NCBI GenBank assembly: GCA_013416445.1
Contig: JACCER010000009.1
Span: 91,678-155,677, forward strand
Source of the DNA: Alcaligenaceae bacterium
Lineage (GTDB): Bacteria; Pseudomonadota; Gammaproteobacteria; Burkholderiales; Burkholderiaceae_B
DNA: 64,000 nt
Reading direction: 5' to 3'
Part shown: positions 47,914 through 56,565 of the stretch, piece by piece
Position numbering within the stretch: position 1 is the first letter of the stretch
How the letters are laid out: each line of letters opens with the position of its first letter
Program-made: the position numbers and the translations under genes
Notes under the pieces: model-generated
What the model saw: only the letters and a program-made list of their open reading frames with translations
Told to the model about the DNA's origin: nothing
Databases searched by the model: none

Positions 47914-49497
47914 ATGGCAAGCATCACCAATCGAAGCAACTACCTCGTCACCGTGCGTAATCGGGGTGATCTCACGCGTAGCTTCGCGCACGACAAGCAC
48001 CAAGATGCGAAAAAGTATTTCGCACAGCTGCGTGCGCAGAGGTTCCAGCCGCGCGTTGAGCAACAGGAGGATATAATTTTCGTACGCTTGCGAGATAAAG
48101 GGTATACCGAGCAGTCGGGCACCTTTGAGTCGATGGTGAAAGCGGAGGAATTCATCAAGCGGGTCGAGCTGGACCGCGCCCAGGGTCTGGATTATGACTA
48201 CCTGAAGGCGCGTTCGGTAACCTTTGTCGACTTGCTTGAGCGGTATATGAGGGAAGAGGGACCTAAGTCCCCCAAGACCTGGGAGAGCGTGGGTAAGTAC
48301 CGGGCTCAGAGGATGTGGCGAGGCGCGACCGGCCAGTTCAACGCACGTGACCGTAAGCGCCTGGCCAAGAATCTCAAGGTGCTAGTCGAAGCGCTTCCAA
48401 AGACGCTGCAGCCGGATTACCCCTGGATGCAGAAACCGTTCTCAGCACTGACGACAGTAGACATTGAAAGCTATATTCCAGAACGTCAGGAAGAAGGGGT
48501 GTCCAACGCCACGATAGACCGAGAGCTTGACGTGATATCGGCGATCTGCAGTGTAGCGACCAAAGTTTGGGGTTATAACGTCAAGGCGAACCCCATGGTC
48601 AATGTACGACGGCCAAAGTACTTCAATGAGCGAGACCGGCGGCTCAAAGGCGACGAAGAGGATAGGCTGTTGGCAGCAGCCAGATCAGAGGATAGGCGTC
48701 GGTGCGAAGAGCTATGCCTGATGGAGCTTGTGGAGCAGTGGGCCCGCCAAGAGCCAGGTTTTCAGTTTTTGAGCCGTGCCGAGAAGAATCGAAAGCGTCG
48801 ACTGTGGCGTCAGAAACTCTCGGCGCAGGCACGCTCCGAGTGTCTGGTCATCCCTTGCATGGAGGTGTTTGTCGAGTTCCAACTGGGCACCGCCGCCCGA
48901 CGAGGTGAAGCACTTGCATTGGTATGGGAGGACGTGGATTTCGTTCAAGATGGGGCACACTTCCCGATGACGAAAAATGGCCGACCGCGCACTGTGCCGC
49001 TCAGTGAGTGGGTAAAGGAAGCGCTGCAGCGCTTGCCACATCGCGATGGGCGAGTGTTCGCGTTATCGGTGGACTATGTCAAGAACGCCTGGTATCGCAT
49101 GTCCGTAGAAGCCAAGATCGAGGATTTCCATATCCATGACTTACGCCATGAGGCACTTAGTCGAATCGCGGAAACAGGCAAGTTCTCGGTAGCTGACTTA
49201 CAAAGTATCAGCGGGCACTTGGATGTTCGTATGCTTCTTCGCTATTTGCATTTGTGCACTCGAAAATTGGCAGACAGGCTTAATGACGCGCTGGGCACAG
49301 GGCGTGCTTTGGATACGCATCGTGGGCGTCAACGGTTGACGCGTTCTGCGTCGGTGAGCATGCGGGAGGCGGTAGGCATGACGCAGTCAAACGATTTGGT
49401 TGACTCTGCGGAGCCTGCACCAGAGATTGTGCGGGATTCCACCGCGTCTGGGCGGGTTGTTATGGTGGATTTCGCAGCACGGCGCCGTGTTGCTTAA
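47914..49497 (+). CDS. Tyrosine-family site-specific integrase of the island
   Basis: 527 residues; ATG 47914 has AGGAAA upstream. The N-terminal 230 residues hold arm-binding and SAM-like core-binding parts; the catalytic domain has the first Arg in FQLGTAARRGEALALVWEDVDF (about 325), HxxR in FHIHDLRHEALSRIAETG (about 410), the second His in SGHLDVRMLLRYLHL and the nucleophile Tyr in RYLH (about 442). An Arg/Lys-rich insert (about 285-305) splits the first catalytic block. It lies 235 bp downstream of tRNA-Pro in the same direction, the standard arrangement for integration into a tRNA 3' end. GTGCCAAAT occurs twice at 47769-47790, possible arm sites. Confidence 0.9.
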   Translation: MASITNRSNYLVTVRNRGDLTRSFAHDKHQDAKKYFAQLRAQRFQPRVEQQEDIIFVRLRDKGYTEQSGTFESMVKAEEFIKRVELDRAQGLDYDYLKARSVTFVDLLERYMREEGPKSPKTWESVGKYRAQRMWRGATGQFNARDRKRLAKNLKVLVEALPKTLQPDYPWMQKPFSALTTVDIESYIPERQEEGVSNATIDRELDVISAICSVATKVWGYNVKANPMVNVRRPKYFNERDRRLKGDEEDRLLAAARSEDRRRCEELCLMELVEQWARQEPGFQFLSRAEKNRKRRLWRQKLSAQARSECLVIPCMEVFVEFQLGTAARRGEALALVWEDVDFVQDGAHFPMTKNGRPRTVPLSEWVKEALQRLPHRDGRVFALSVDYVKNAWYRMSVEAKIEDFHIHDLRHEALSRIAETGKFSVADLQSISGHLDVRMLLRYLHLCTRKLADRLNDALGTGRALDTHRGRQRLTRSASVSMREAVGMTQSNDLVDSAEPAPEIVRDSTASGRVVMVDFAARRRVA

Positions 49498-49674
49498 AAA
49501 GCTTCGCAGACTCCACAGCGTGCGTGGGACCTGTCTTGGTGCATAGTCGTTTGCGTGGTTCTGGCGCGACCCCAATGAGTGCACCCTAGACCTCCCTTGC
49601 GATGTAGCAGGATGAGATCATGGTGGGTGTTATTGGAGATAGGGTAGAGCGCTTGTCGCGATCTATGTGAGATA

Positions 49675-49697
49675 AGCCCCGCCGCAAGGGGCGGGGC
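49675..49697 (-). terminator. GC-rich hairpin, possible terminator of the minus-strand HTH gene
   Basis: GCCCCGCC and GGCGGGGC with a short loop; on the minus strand TTATC follows rather than a full T-run. The other bases of the 49498-49745 gap show nothing clear. Confidence 0.45.
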
Positions 49698-49745
49698 CAA
49701 CAATCAAAATAATGAATGAGTGGATGGATACGATGGCCTGTTGAT

Positions 49746-50387
49746 TTATGGCTCGTCTTGTGTTGCCCTTGCCTTAATCAAGCTTGTTTTTAACTTTCGC
49801 AGGGTAATCATGCTTTGAGCCAACCGCTCCGGTTCTACTGCCTCAGGTAGAAGCTGCAGTCCGCAAGCGCGCTCATACAACCTGACAATAAGGTACTGTG
49901 TTGTGGGTGGGCTGATGCGAACACTTTCAGGAGCAAGATGCGCCCAGGTTGGGTCGGTGCATATATGGTCAAAGGCACGATGCAGATGAACCGTAATTGC
50001 ATCGCTTTCTGAATATAAGTCGTGTGGGCTGACAATGTCTGCCAAGGCAAGTACTGTGAGCCTAGGTACGCCTAGATATTTCGCACACGCATAGGTGAAC
50101 TCCTCGGAAGCACTGCTCAATTTTCGGCGCCCCGAACGTAATTGGCTGAAATAGGGGTACGAAAAATCCAGGTGTCGACACATATCCTGAAGCGTATGGT
50201 TAAGTTGTCGGGCACGGCCTTGGAGCGCTGCATATAAGGCTTCCCCTTTTACTTCGCCCTTGAGCACCTGAGCATCCAGTTCGCCTGTCCAAGCCGGAGC
50301 CTGTTCAGGCAAAGCCGTGTGTGCACTGTACCGTCTATTTTCCTTGACTTTTCGTGCTGCGGTCAAATCTGTAGTTTTCTCTTTCAT
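49746..50387 (-). CDS. Hypothetical protein with Cro/C1-like helix-turn-helix
   Basis: 213 residues; start ATG 50385-50387 with GAGGA upstream. A HTH-like segment at about 62-110: LNHTLQDMCRHLDFSYPYFSQLRSGRRKLSSASEEFTYACAKYLGVP, matching the XRE pattern (recognition helix SYPYFSQLRSG). The C-terminal 100 residues are unrecognised. Likely an island regulator. Confidence 0.6.
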   Translation of the reverse strand: MKEKTTDLTAARKVKENRRYSAHTALPEQAPAWTGELDAQVLKGEVKGEALYAALQGRARQLNHTLQDMCRHLDFSYPYFSQLRSGRRKLSSASEEFTYACAKYLGVPRLTVLALADIVSPHDLYSESDAITVHLHRAFDHICTDPTWAHLAPESVRISPPTTQYLIVRLYERACGLQLLPEAVEPERLAQSMITLRKLKTSLIKARATQDEP

Positions 50388-50515
50388 CGTGTCCTCATTG
50401 TTAGTTTCCTTACCGAAGGTCTAGAAACTGTCCCTCGGCCTGACGCCATCATTGATGGCCTGTTTTGTATAGAGAGCTTGATTTCAGGGGGTAGCATCAA
50501 TGGAACTGTTACGCC

Positions 50516-50642
50516 AAGCAGCTTTTGACGGAAAAAGTTTTGACGCTGTATACGGGCATGTCGAGTATGTTGCCTTATTACTGTCGTCGGGATTCCATGC
50601 AAGCGTCAGAATCGTTAAGTCAGACGGACTTTTGACGACATA
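50516..50642. repeat. Cluster of CTTTTGACG-like short repeats
   Basis: The 291-bp gap between the HTH gene and the SSB-like gene has AGCTTTTGACGGA (near 50519), AGTTTTGACGCT (near 50538) and GGACTTTTGACGACA (50627-50640). The last resembles one half of the CTTTTGTCGACAAAAG palindrome found elsewhere in the island. Iteron-like or operator sites are possible. Confidence 0.4.
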
Positions 50643-50678
50643 AACAGCGACGGCCCTGGCGGGACAGTCGCTGTATTG

Positions 50679-51008
50679 CTAATCAGTCGTTTCCAATGCC
50701 TCGGTCGCCTTGATGGCCGAAGGTTTCGCGATTTTTGTGGCCTCAAAAGCTAGAATGAGCAATGTGCCCGTAGGCTTGCCTTCCCTTGATAAATAGAAAT
50801 CGGCTTTCAACTTCCCGGTGACTTTTACGAAATCGCCCTTACTCAAGCTCGGGTCTGCGTCTCCCATCACTCTTACCGTGTACCAACACGGATCGCGGTC
50901 AGGCCCCCGCTGCGACTCGGCAAGCCGGAACTCGACGTAAGTTTTTTGAGGTTGAGATTTAGAATTTTTTTTACTGGGTTCAGTCGCGATATTGCCAAAT
51001 ACCTGCAT
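50679..51008 (-). CDS. Single-stranded DNA-binding-like (OB-fold) protein
   Basis: 109 residues; ATG 51006-51008 with AAGGA upstream. MQVFGNIATEPSKK..TYVEFRLAESQRG, then CWYTVRVMGDADPSLSKGDFVKVTGKLKADFYLSREGKPTGTLLILAFEATKI follows the SSB/PriB OB-fold pattern (strand, DxxF-like core, KGDxVxVxGxL). It lacks the acidic tail with DIPF of chromosomal SSB. Such proteins are frequent in integrative elements, where they support DNA transfer or replication. Confidence 0.75.
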   Translation of the reverse strand: MQVFGNIATEPSKKNSKSQPQKTYVEFRLAESQRGPDRDPCWYTVRVMGDADPSLSKGDFVKVTGKLKADFYLSREGKPTGTLLILAFEATKIAKPSAIKATEALETTD

Positions 51009-51132
51009 AGCTAATGTCCTTATTCGAATCAGTGGTGAGAAAGTTCACCTACTACGTATATGCACCAGTTCAAAAGAGGTGTCGGAACTGTCGATGCATG
51101 GATTCGCCTAGATGCCGCTGCGCAGTCCAACG

Positions 51133-51152
51133 GACTTTTGTCGACAAAAGTC
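51133..51152. repeat. Perfect 20-bp palindrome GACTTTTGTCGACAAAAGTC
   Basis: Fully symmetrical, 8 bp downstream of the replication-relaxation gene (minus strand) and 125 bp upstream of the SSB-like gene. Its 16-bp core recurs exactly at 63258-63273 and with one mismatch at 52338-52353. Candidate binding site of an island protein. Confidence 0.7.
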
Positions 51153-51160
51153 TTCCCCGC

Positions 51161-52459
51161 TCAAAGCCCCAGCTCTGCCCAGCTGTAGCCACTCCGAAGG
51201 AAAGGGCTTGCTGGGGTTTGCCATCCTGGTTGTTGAGGAGCACGAGCGTATGGCAAATAGTTGTCATCAAACCAACCTCTAGCTGCTCGCAACCTCTCTT
51301 TGCTTTCAGAGCGATAACTGCTCATCCATTTCGGAAGCAGCTGAATCGTTACGTATCCAATGAGTGTTGGCAGTTGGCCCCATTCCAACGTCGGCTTGGT
51401 AAGCTTCCTCCAGGCCCATATTTCAAAGACCTGGGCATCTTGATTTTCTGTGACTAGGCGGCACGCCCGATAAATGCGAGCGTCGCACTTCATCTCCTCA
51501 AGCGGATTGCTCAACAGGGGATGCGTTTTTTTTAGGATGTGCGCTGCCGCTCTTGATATGTTTGGAGAAAACGCGTGGATAACGACATGTCGCAAATACG
51601 CCATTTCCTCTCTAAGCCATTGCGGAGTGTGGCTCAGAGGCTGTCCGATGGAGGAAAGTAAAAGCCTAAGGTCTTGTTTGCGCGCTGCACCGCGGGCACT
51701 TCTATCTATTTCAAACCAGACAGCGCCCGCACTGTCGTGGCTTAGCACATCTGGTCGCAATGACTTAGTGCTGCCAGTGTGGGTTCGAACCCGCAACAAC
51801 CCTCCTATCGGATTTTGGCTGTCACTTTTGAGACCGTCTAGAAGGTCGCGTTCCGTCTGTGTGGTGAACCCCCTTTGCTCGCAACAGATTTTGATGAAAT
51901 TTTCATATAACGTATGCTCAGGATTCGTGAGCTCACTCGCGTGGTGTGTGCTGGCCGCGGCCTCGCCGCCGGTATGCTCATTGAGCCATTGCGCGCCAGA
52001 CCTAGTGAGCGCGTAGATATGCTGGTGCCGGTCCGTGATGTACTCCTGCACCAGGCCATCGCGAGCCATGCCTCGCATCGCCCGTTGCGCCGCAGACAGG
52101 GCAGCTGGGAATGGCCGCTCTGCGAAGCATGCGGCAGCTATATCCAACGTGCGCACATATCGAAACTCATCGATTGTCTGCAGCGCAATGAAGCGAATCC
52201 GCTCCCGTAGGACTGTTGGGGCGACTTTGTCAGTCAGGCCTCGGTCTATCGACTGTGCATAGTGTCGTGGTGGTTTCGGCACTACTGCCGGCGCCCTGGC
52301 AGTCATACTGTCGCTAGCGTCTGATGGTAGAAACAGGCTTTTGTCGGCAAAAGTTGTCTCTGCGGACAAATCACTGTCGCGTTTATCACAGCTGCTGTCG
52401 CTATCTGGTTGGCTATGGTGGGCGTTAGGTTCGGCGCTATATACAGATGATATCGTCAT
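51161..52459 (-). CDS. Replication-relaxation family protein (MobC-like)
   Basis: 432 residues from ATG 52457-52459 (the frame extends to 52528 but MTISSVYSAEP fits better). The N-terminal 85 residues are low complexity. A winged-helix region (about 95-185) contains RIRFIALQTIDEFRYVRTLDIAAACF and ALTRSGAQWLNEHTGG, followed by a nuclease-like block RPDVLSHDSAGAVWFEIDRSARG (about 265-290), the signature RPD...E.DR of the replication-relaxation family (PF13814). By family knowledge such proteins assist plasmid or ICE replication and transfer initiation; no relaxase is seen in this window. Confidence 0.65.
   Translation of the reverse strand: MTISSVYSAEPNAHHSQPDSDSSCDKRDSDLSAETTFADKSLFLPSDASDSMTARAPAVVPKPPRHYAQSIDRGLTDKVAPTVLRERIRFIALQTIDEFRYVRTLDIAAACFAERPFPAALSAAQRAMRGMARDGLVQEYITDRHQHIYALTRSGAQWLNEHTGGEAAASTHHASELTNPEHTLYENFIKICCEQRGFTTQTERDLLDGLKSDSQNPIGGLLRVRTHTGSTKSLRPDVLSHDSAGAVWFEIDRSARGAARKQDLRLLLSSIGQPLSHTPQWLREEMAYLRHVVIHAFSPNISRAAAHILKKTHPLLSNPLEEMKCDARIYRACRLVTENQDAQVFEIWAWRKLTKPTLEWGQLPTLIGYVTIQLLPKWMSSYRSESKERLRAARGWFDDNYLPYARAPQQPGWQTPASPFLRSGYSWAELGL
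52338..52353. repeat. CTTTTGTCGGCAAAAG, one-mismatch copy of the island palindrome
   Basis: Lies inside the 5' part of the replication-relaxation gene. Differs from the core at 51133 and 63258 in one central base. Confidence 0.55.
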
Positions 52460-53286
52460 ATGAATTCCAAGGGAGCAAGTTTTCAAGGCCGGGCGCACAA
52501 CCGATTGGCGGCAACGCGGCCTTTTCATGTGACGTATAGCTATGTTGATTGCGCTTCCTCATTGCGATGTACAGAGCGTTGCGCAGCGGTGCGTCCGGAA
52601 GTCCTGGCGATGACCACCGAACGGCGCACAAGGAACACGGTCAACAGTTCTTTCTTCCTTGCTACGCCTTGCAGCCACGGGGGGCTGCATCGTTGTTGTT
52701 TTCGTCGCGACGGCCCTACGAGGCCGCTGTTCTGTCCGGCTTGCCAGCCGGGGCGGACCCCGCCGCCGACCGTTACCTTTTTTCAAGGGATGATGTGTTT
52801 TCGCGGTCGTCGGCTACTGTGCTTTCAGCATGGCGTGCTGGCCTGGGCTTGCCCATGACGAAAGATCAACTGTCTTTCCTTTTCGTCATGGGACCCGCGC
52901 CCATAGGCCTGCTCATGTTGTGCGCATGAGCATGTTTTTCCAATGGCCATGCCCTGGCCGGCGGCGGGGTCCGCCCCGCCTGCACCGGCCACGTCGCGAG
53001 CAGCTGTTCTCTCGAATCCGTGCTGGCTGAAGGTAGTTGTGACCCATGCACGCTCCAGCCGTATCGGCGTAGTTAGCCGCTGGACGCGGCTCGTTGTTCA
53101 GCTGGTTTTTTCGTAGATGAGCCGTATGGTGTCGTCGGGCAGGGGCTACTGTAAAGCTGTCCGAGTCTATGCAGAGGGTTCTACCGTCTTGTTAGCAGCC
53201 ATACTGTGTGAGCAAGGGTGGCAGTAGGACGAAGCGCACCTCAACTGGTAGCATGGATAATGCGTTAAATATCGAGGGGTTCACCT
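52460..53286. other. Hairpin-dense non-coding region (candidate origin or transfer site)
   Basis: 827 bp with no credible gene, though both strands have open frames because of high GC. Stems seen: GCAGCC/GGCTGC near 52672-52690; a perfect 20-nt inverted repeat 52749-52768 and 52959-52978 (arm begins CGGGGCGGACC); CCCATGACGAAA/TTTCGTCATGGG near 52853-52892; and GCTCATG/CATGAGC near 52909-52929. This density resembles oriT, oriV or attenuator regions. Divergent flanking genes (replication-relaxation and an XRE regulator) fit an origin. Confidence 0.5.
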
Positions 53287-53604
53287 ATGCATCCATTAGT
53301 GAAAATTTTGACCGCAATGCGCGAAGCTCAAGGACTGACGCAGCGAGAGCTGGCAACGCGCGCGTCCCTCAGTCCTACATCAGTACACAGGGTTGAGTGT
53401 GGCGGGACTGACCCGCATCTTTCCACGCTGCATGGTATGGCTGATGTTTTGGGTATGGAGATTATTGCTGTCCCTAAAGAGCTGCGCCAGGAGTTGGATT
53501 GGTTTATCCAAGCGGGCGGTAAGTGTTTAGGTCATCCGCCCGGGATCAGTGCCCCGCTTTCTATTGTCGACATGGTGGTGGCCGGGACTTATAAAGTCCG
53601 TTAA
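53287..53604 (+). CDS. XRE family HTH regulator (HipB-like)
   Basis: 105 residues from ATG 53287 with GAGG upstream. The HTH spans 5-62: LTAMREAQGLTQRELATRASLSPTSVHRVECGGTDPHLSTLHGMADVLGMEIIAVP, like antitoxins of HipAB systems. The C-terminus is short. No HipA toxin follows, so it is either an orphan or a regulator of the island genes nearby, including the defence operon downstream. Confidence 0.75.
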   Translation: MHPLVKILTAMREAQGLTQRELATRASLSPTSVHRVECGGTDPHLSTLHGMADVLGMEIIAVPKELRQELDWFIQAGGKCLGHPPGISAPLSIVDMVVAGTYKVR

Positions 53605-54267
53605 TTTATAGTATGGATACCTCATTGGGGCCGAATTTACTGGTACGGGTATACATTTCGATTTGACCTGACAGAATGTGTAAGATCATGAGTGTCGCAG
53701 TTCGACCCACTGCTGCCGTTGACGCCTCGTGGCTCAATGTCCGCGGTGCAGCGTTTTCTGCCAACCGTGGACAAGGCTTCGGCGGCCGTTATGAGGCCAC
53801 AAGCGGACCCGCAGATGGCCGCGACGAGGTTGATTAGCCAAGGCCATGACGGCCCGGGGCATGCATTACATGGATTGGGACACCGCATTCTGATTCGATA
53901 CACACAACGACATATAATGTTGCAAATGATGCAATTTAAGTAGCGCGAAAAGCGAAAAACCTGGCACACAAGGGAGAGTTGTGCAATCACCGAGCCACAA
54001 GATTTCGTTGCATGCCTCAGTTGTGCTGAGGCCGAACCTCACGATAGAGTTGCTGAAGTCCAGTGGCCCAAGCGATAGGCCGCACGCAGCTTCCATTTCC
54101 CTCCGTCGGCAGAGCAGACCACAGCGACTGCTTGTTTTGCGCGGCTCATTCACAAGCAGTCCCACCACAAACTGGCCCTTCGTCGTGAGGCCAGTAGCCT
54201 AATAGTCTGGAAGCAATGCGCTACCTGAGCGCGCCACCCCACGAATTCGATTCTTCAAGGAACGTCA
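53605..54267. other. Non-coding or decayed region before the defence operon
   Basis: 663 bp. Several short frames on both strands (for example a 49-codon plus-strand frame from 53689 and a minus-strand frame ending near 53866) have no product I recognise. AAGGAAC 7 bp before 54268 is the ribosome binding site of the OLD gene. Probably holds its promoter and perhaps gene remnants. Confidence 0.45.
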
Positions 54268-56565
54268 ATGAGCGCACAGCCTCAAAAATCTTCTGCAACT
54301 CCCAAGGTCAGCCTGGCCTGCGTCGAGCTGAGCCGGTTCCGACGGCTGACACAAGCCTTGGTTAATATCGACAAGAAAACGACAGTACTGGTCGGCGCCA
54401 ACAACAGCGGCAAGACGTCTACCCTAATAGCCATTCGCAACTTTCTCGCTGCAGGGCAGGTCTTCGGTGCCTTTGACATCAGCCTTGACCAGTGGCCTGC
54501 GTTGAGAGCCCTCGGAGAAGAATGGGAAACGCTGGCTGAAGATCCGGCATCTGCTGCTGGTGACGTCGCCAAGTGGGAAGGGCAGCTGGCAGCGCTTTTG
54601 GCCAGCATGCCTACGCTGGACTTGTGGTTCGATGCGCAGATCGGGTCCTACAACCTTGTCGCACCCTTCATTACTTCTTTGAACTGGAGTGGTGGCCCTG
54701 TGGGTGTTCGCCTTCGCCTTGAGCCTGCCTCCTCGGTGGAAGGGCTGCAGCGACTGGCCTGGCGCTACCGTGAGGCTCGGCAGCCCGTGAAAGACCTCAA
54801 CAAGGAGGCTCATGCGTGGCCCGTTGACCTCATCGACTATTGGCTTCGTCACGCAGCTGACCTTGGCAGCGTCCTTGTTTACAAGCTGGACCCGGCTCAG
54901 GGGCCGCTCGCGAATCCGCCAGCGGGCGCGCCGCAAATCCTGTCGTCTCAGGCTGCGGCCATTGATCGCACAAAGCTCTCGAAGCTGCTGCGGGTGGATT
55001 TTGTTGCTGCGCAGCGGGGCCTCGGGACAGAGGAAGCAGAGACGCGATCAACATCGGGCACGCACAGAGTTGGCCTATTTTCCAACCAACTCTTGAAGTA
55101 CGCCCGTCAACATCTGAGCGTCGCGACCGCTGGGCAAAGCCACCAGCCTGAGCTCATTGGAGCAATCGCCAAGGCGCAGCTTGAGCTCGATGCTCGCATC
55201 AAAGCTGCTTTAACACCCTCCATCGAGGATGTGAAGAAGCTCGGGTATCCAACCCTTCATGATCCGCAGGAGATTCATTTCAGAACCCGAATTCAGGCTG
55301 GTGACTTGCTCGACCACAGCACGGCTGTGCAGTATCGCCTCGACGGTCAACATGCTGACGTCTACCTGCCCGAATATTCAATCGGGCTGGGCTACCAGAA
55401 CCTCCAATCGCTGAGCTACCAGTTGGTCTCGTTCAGAGATGCCAGGCTGAAGCCGCCTGAAGGTAGTCCCGCAGCTGTGCATCTCGTGCTGGTGGAAGAG
55501 CCCGAGGCCCACCTGCATGTCCAAGTGCAACGCATTTTCCCGCGGCGTGCATCGGAGCTCATCAGTCCTACTGCCCCCGAGCATGCACATCTAAGCAGTC
55601 AACTGATCATAAGTACTCATGCGAGTCATCTGGCACACGCCGAGAACTTCGACCGGCTGCGCTACGTGCGGCGGATTCCGGTGGCGGTAGGTGCGATGCC
55701 ATGTTCCGATATCATCGACTTGGCCACTGCCTTTGGGACCGACAAGGAGACGAAGACTTTTGCTGAAAGGTATTTCCGAGTACAGCACACGGATCTGCTA
55801 TTCGCTGACGCCGCGATCTTTGTGGAGGGTGCTGCAGAGCGGATGCTCGTACCCCTCTTCATCGAGCGCGATTTCCACGAGCTCGACAAGCGCTACATAT
55901 CCTTCCTCGACCTTGGTGGCCGTCACGCACATCGACTGCGCCCGCTCGTCGAGAGGCTTGGAATCCCCACGGTGGTTATCACCGACATAGACCCCGTGGA
56001 GCTGACGCAGGACGCGAAAGGCAATCTCGTACGCAAGGCTGCTGCAATCGTCGACACAAAGGTGCAGGAGTGTGGGAACGATACCCTCAACGGCTGGCAC
56101 CCCAAGAAGAAAGAGCTACACCTGCTGGCGGAACCAGCCGAGGCAGACCAGATCTGGACCAATGGAAGCGGAGGGCGGGTCAGATTTGCATGGCAGGTCC
56201 CGGTTCCAAAGGGCGGCCCCTGGCCAAGTTCGTTTGAGGATTCGCTGATCCTGACCAACATTGATTGGTTCAAAGACATTGCTCAAAAGAAGGGGCAGAA
56301 GCCTGTTGAAGGCGAAGTCGCGCCGCCGAAGTTGGTTGGCCCCTTGCGTGTGGTCGTGGAAATCGTCGTTGCTCAACCGGATGCCGGGGAGCTCAGCGGG
56401 GCACTGCACGCCATGCTGCGGAAGAAGTTCGCCAAGGCTGAGTTCGCCACGACCATGTTTGAGCGCATCAGCCTGGGCGACAAGGTGACCTGTCCGGCGT
56501 ACATTGCTGATTCGCTGACGTGGCTAGAAAAGGAGCTGGCATCCTCGAAGAAGGGGAACATCTGA
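54268..56565 (+). CDS. gajA: OLD family ATP-dependent endonuclease (GajA-like, class 2 OLD)
   Basis: 765 residues. The ABC-type ATPase half has Walker A VLVGANNSGKTST (about 41-51), Walker B LVLVEEPEAHLHVQVQ (about 405-420), and the switch histidine in LIISTHASHLAHAENFDRLRYVRR. The C-terminal TOPRIM nuclease half has FVEGAAERMLVPLFIE (catalytic Glu, about 518), then GIPTVVITDIDPVE (DxD, about 572) and basic residues after it. It overlaps the helicase gene by one base. An OLD nuclease followed directly by a UvrD-like helicase defines class 2 OLD, that is, Gabija phage defence, where the two proteins form a supercomplex that cuts DNA when nucleotides fall. It is much longer than the founding GajA (about 580 aa). 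Confidence 0.82.
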   Translation: MSAQPQKSSATPKVSLACVELSRFRRLTQALVNIDKKTTVLVGANNSGKTSTLIAIRNFLAAGQVFGAFDISLDQWPALRALGEEWETLAEDPASAAGDVAKWEGQLAALLASMPTLDLWFDAQIGSYNLVAPFITSLNWSGGPVGVRLRLEPASSVEGLQRLAWRYREARQPVKDLNKEAHAWPVDLIDYWLRHAADLGSVLVYKLDPAQGPLANPPAGAPQILSSQAAAIDRTKLSKLLRVDFVAAQRGLGTEEAETRSTSGTHRVGLFSNQLLKYARQHLSVATAGQSHQPELIGAIAKAQLELDARIKAALTPSIEDVKKLGYPTLHDPQEIHFRTRIQAGDLLDHSTAVQYRLDGQHADVYLPEYSIGLGYQNLQSLSYQLVSFRDARLKPPEGSPAAVHLVLVEEPEAHLHVQVQRIFPRRASELISPTAPEHAHLSSQLIISTHASHLAHAENFDRLRYVRRIPVAVGAMPCSDIIDLATAFGTDKETKTFAERYFRVQHTDLLFADAAIFVEGAAERMLVPLFIERDFHELDKRYISFLDLGGRHAHRLRPLVERLGIPTVVITDIDPVELTQDAKGNLVRKAAAIVDTKVQECGNDTLNGWHPKKKELHLLAEPAEADQIWTNGSGGRVRFAWQVPVPKGGPWPSSFEDSLILTNIDWFKDIAQKKGQKPVEGEVAPPKLVGPLRVVVEIVVAQPDAGELSGALHAMLRKKFAKAEFATTMFERISLGDKVTCPAYIADSLTWLEKELASSKKGNI

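Noticed and set aside
51014..51457. 147-codon plus-strand frame opposite the replication-relaxation gene
   Set aside because: A shadow of the better-supported minus-strand gene; no ribosome binding site or homology.
52549..52929. Frame of 126 codons in the hairpin-rich island region
   Set aside because: Overlaps strong stems, no ribosome binding site, low-complexity composition and competing frames on the other strand.
53866..54168. 100-codon minus-strand frame before the OLD gene
   Set aside because: No start signal and no family recognised; possible remnant at most. Left inside the non-coding entry.
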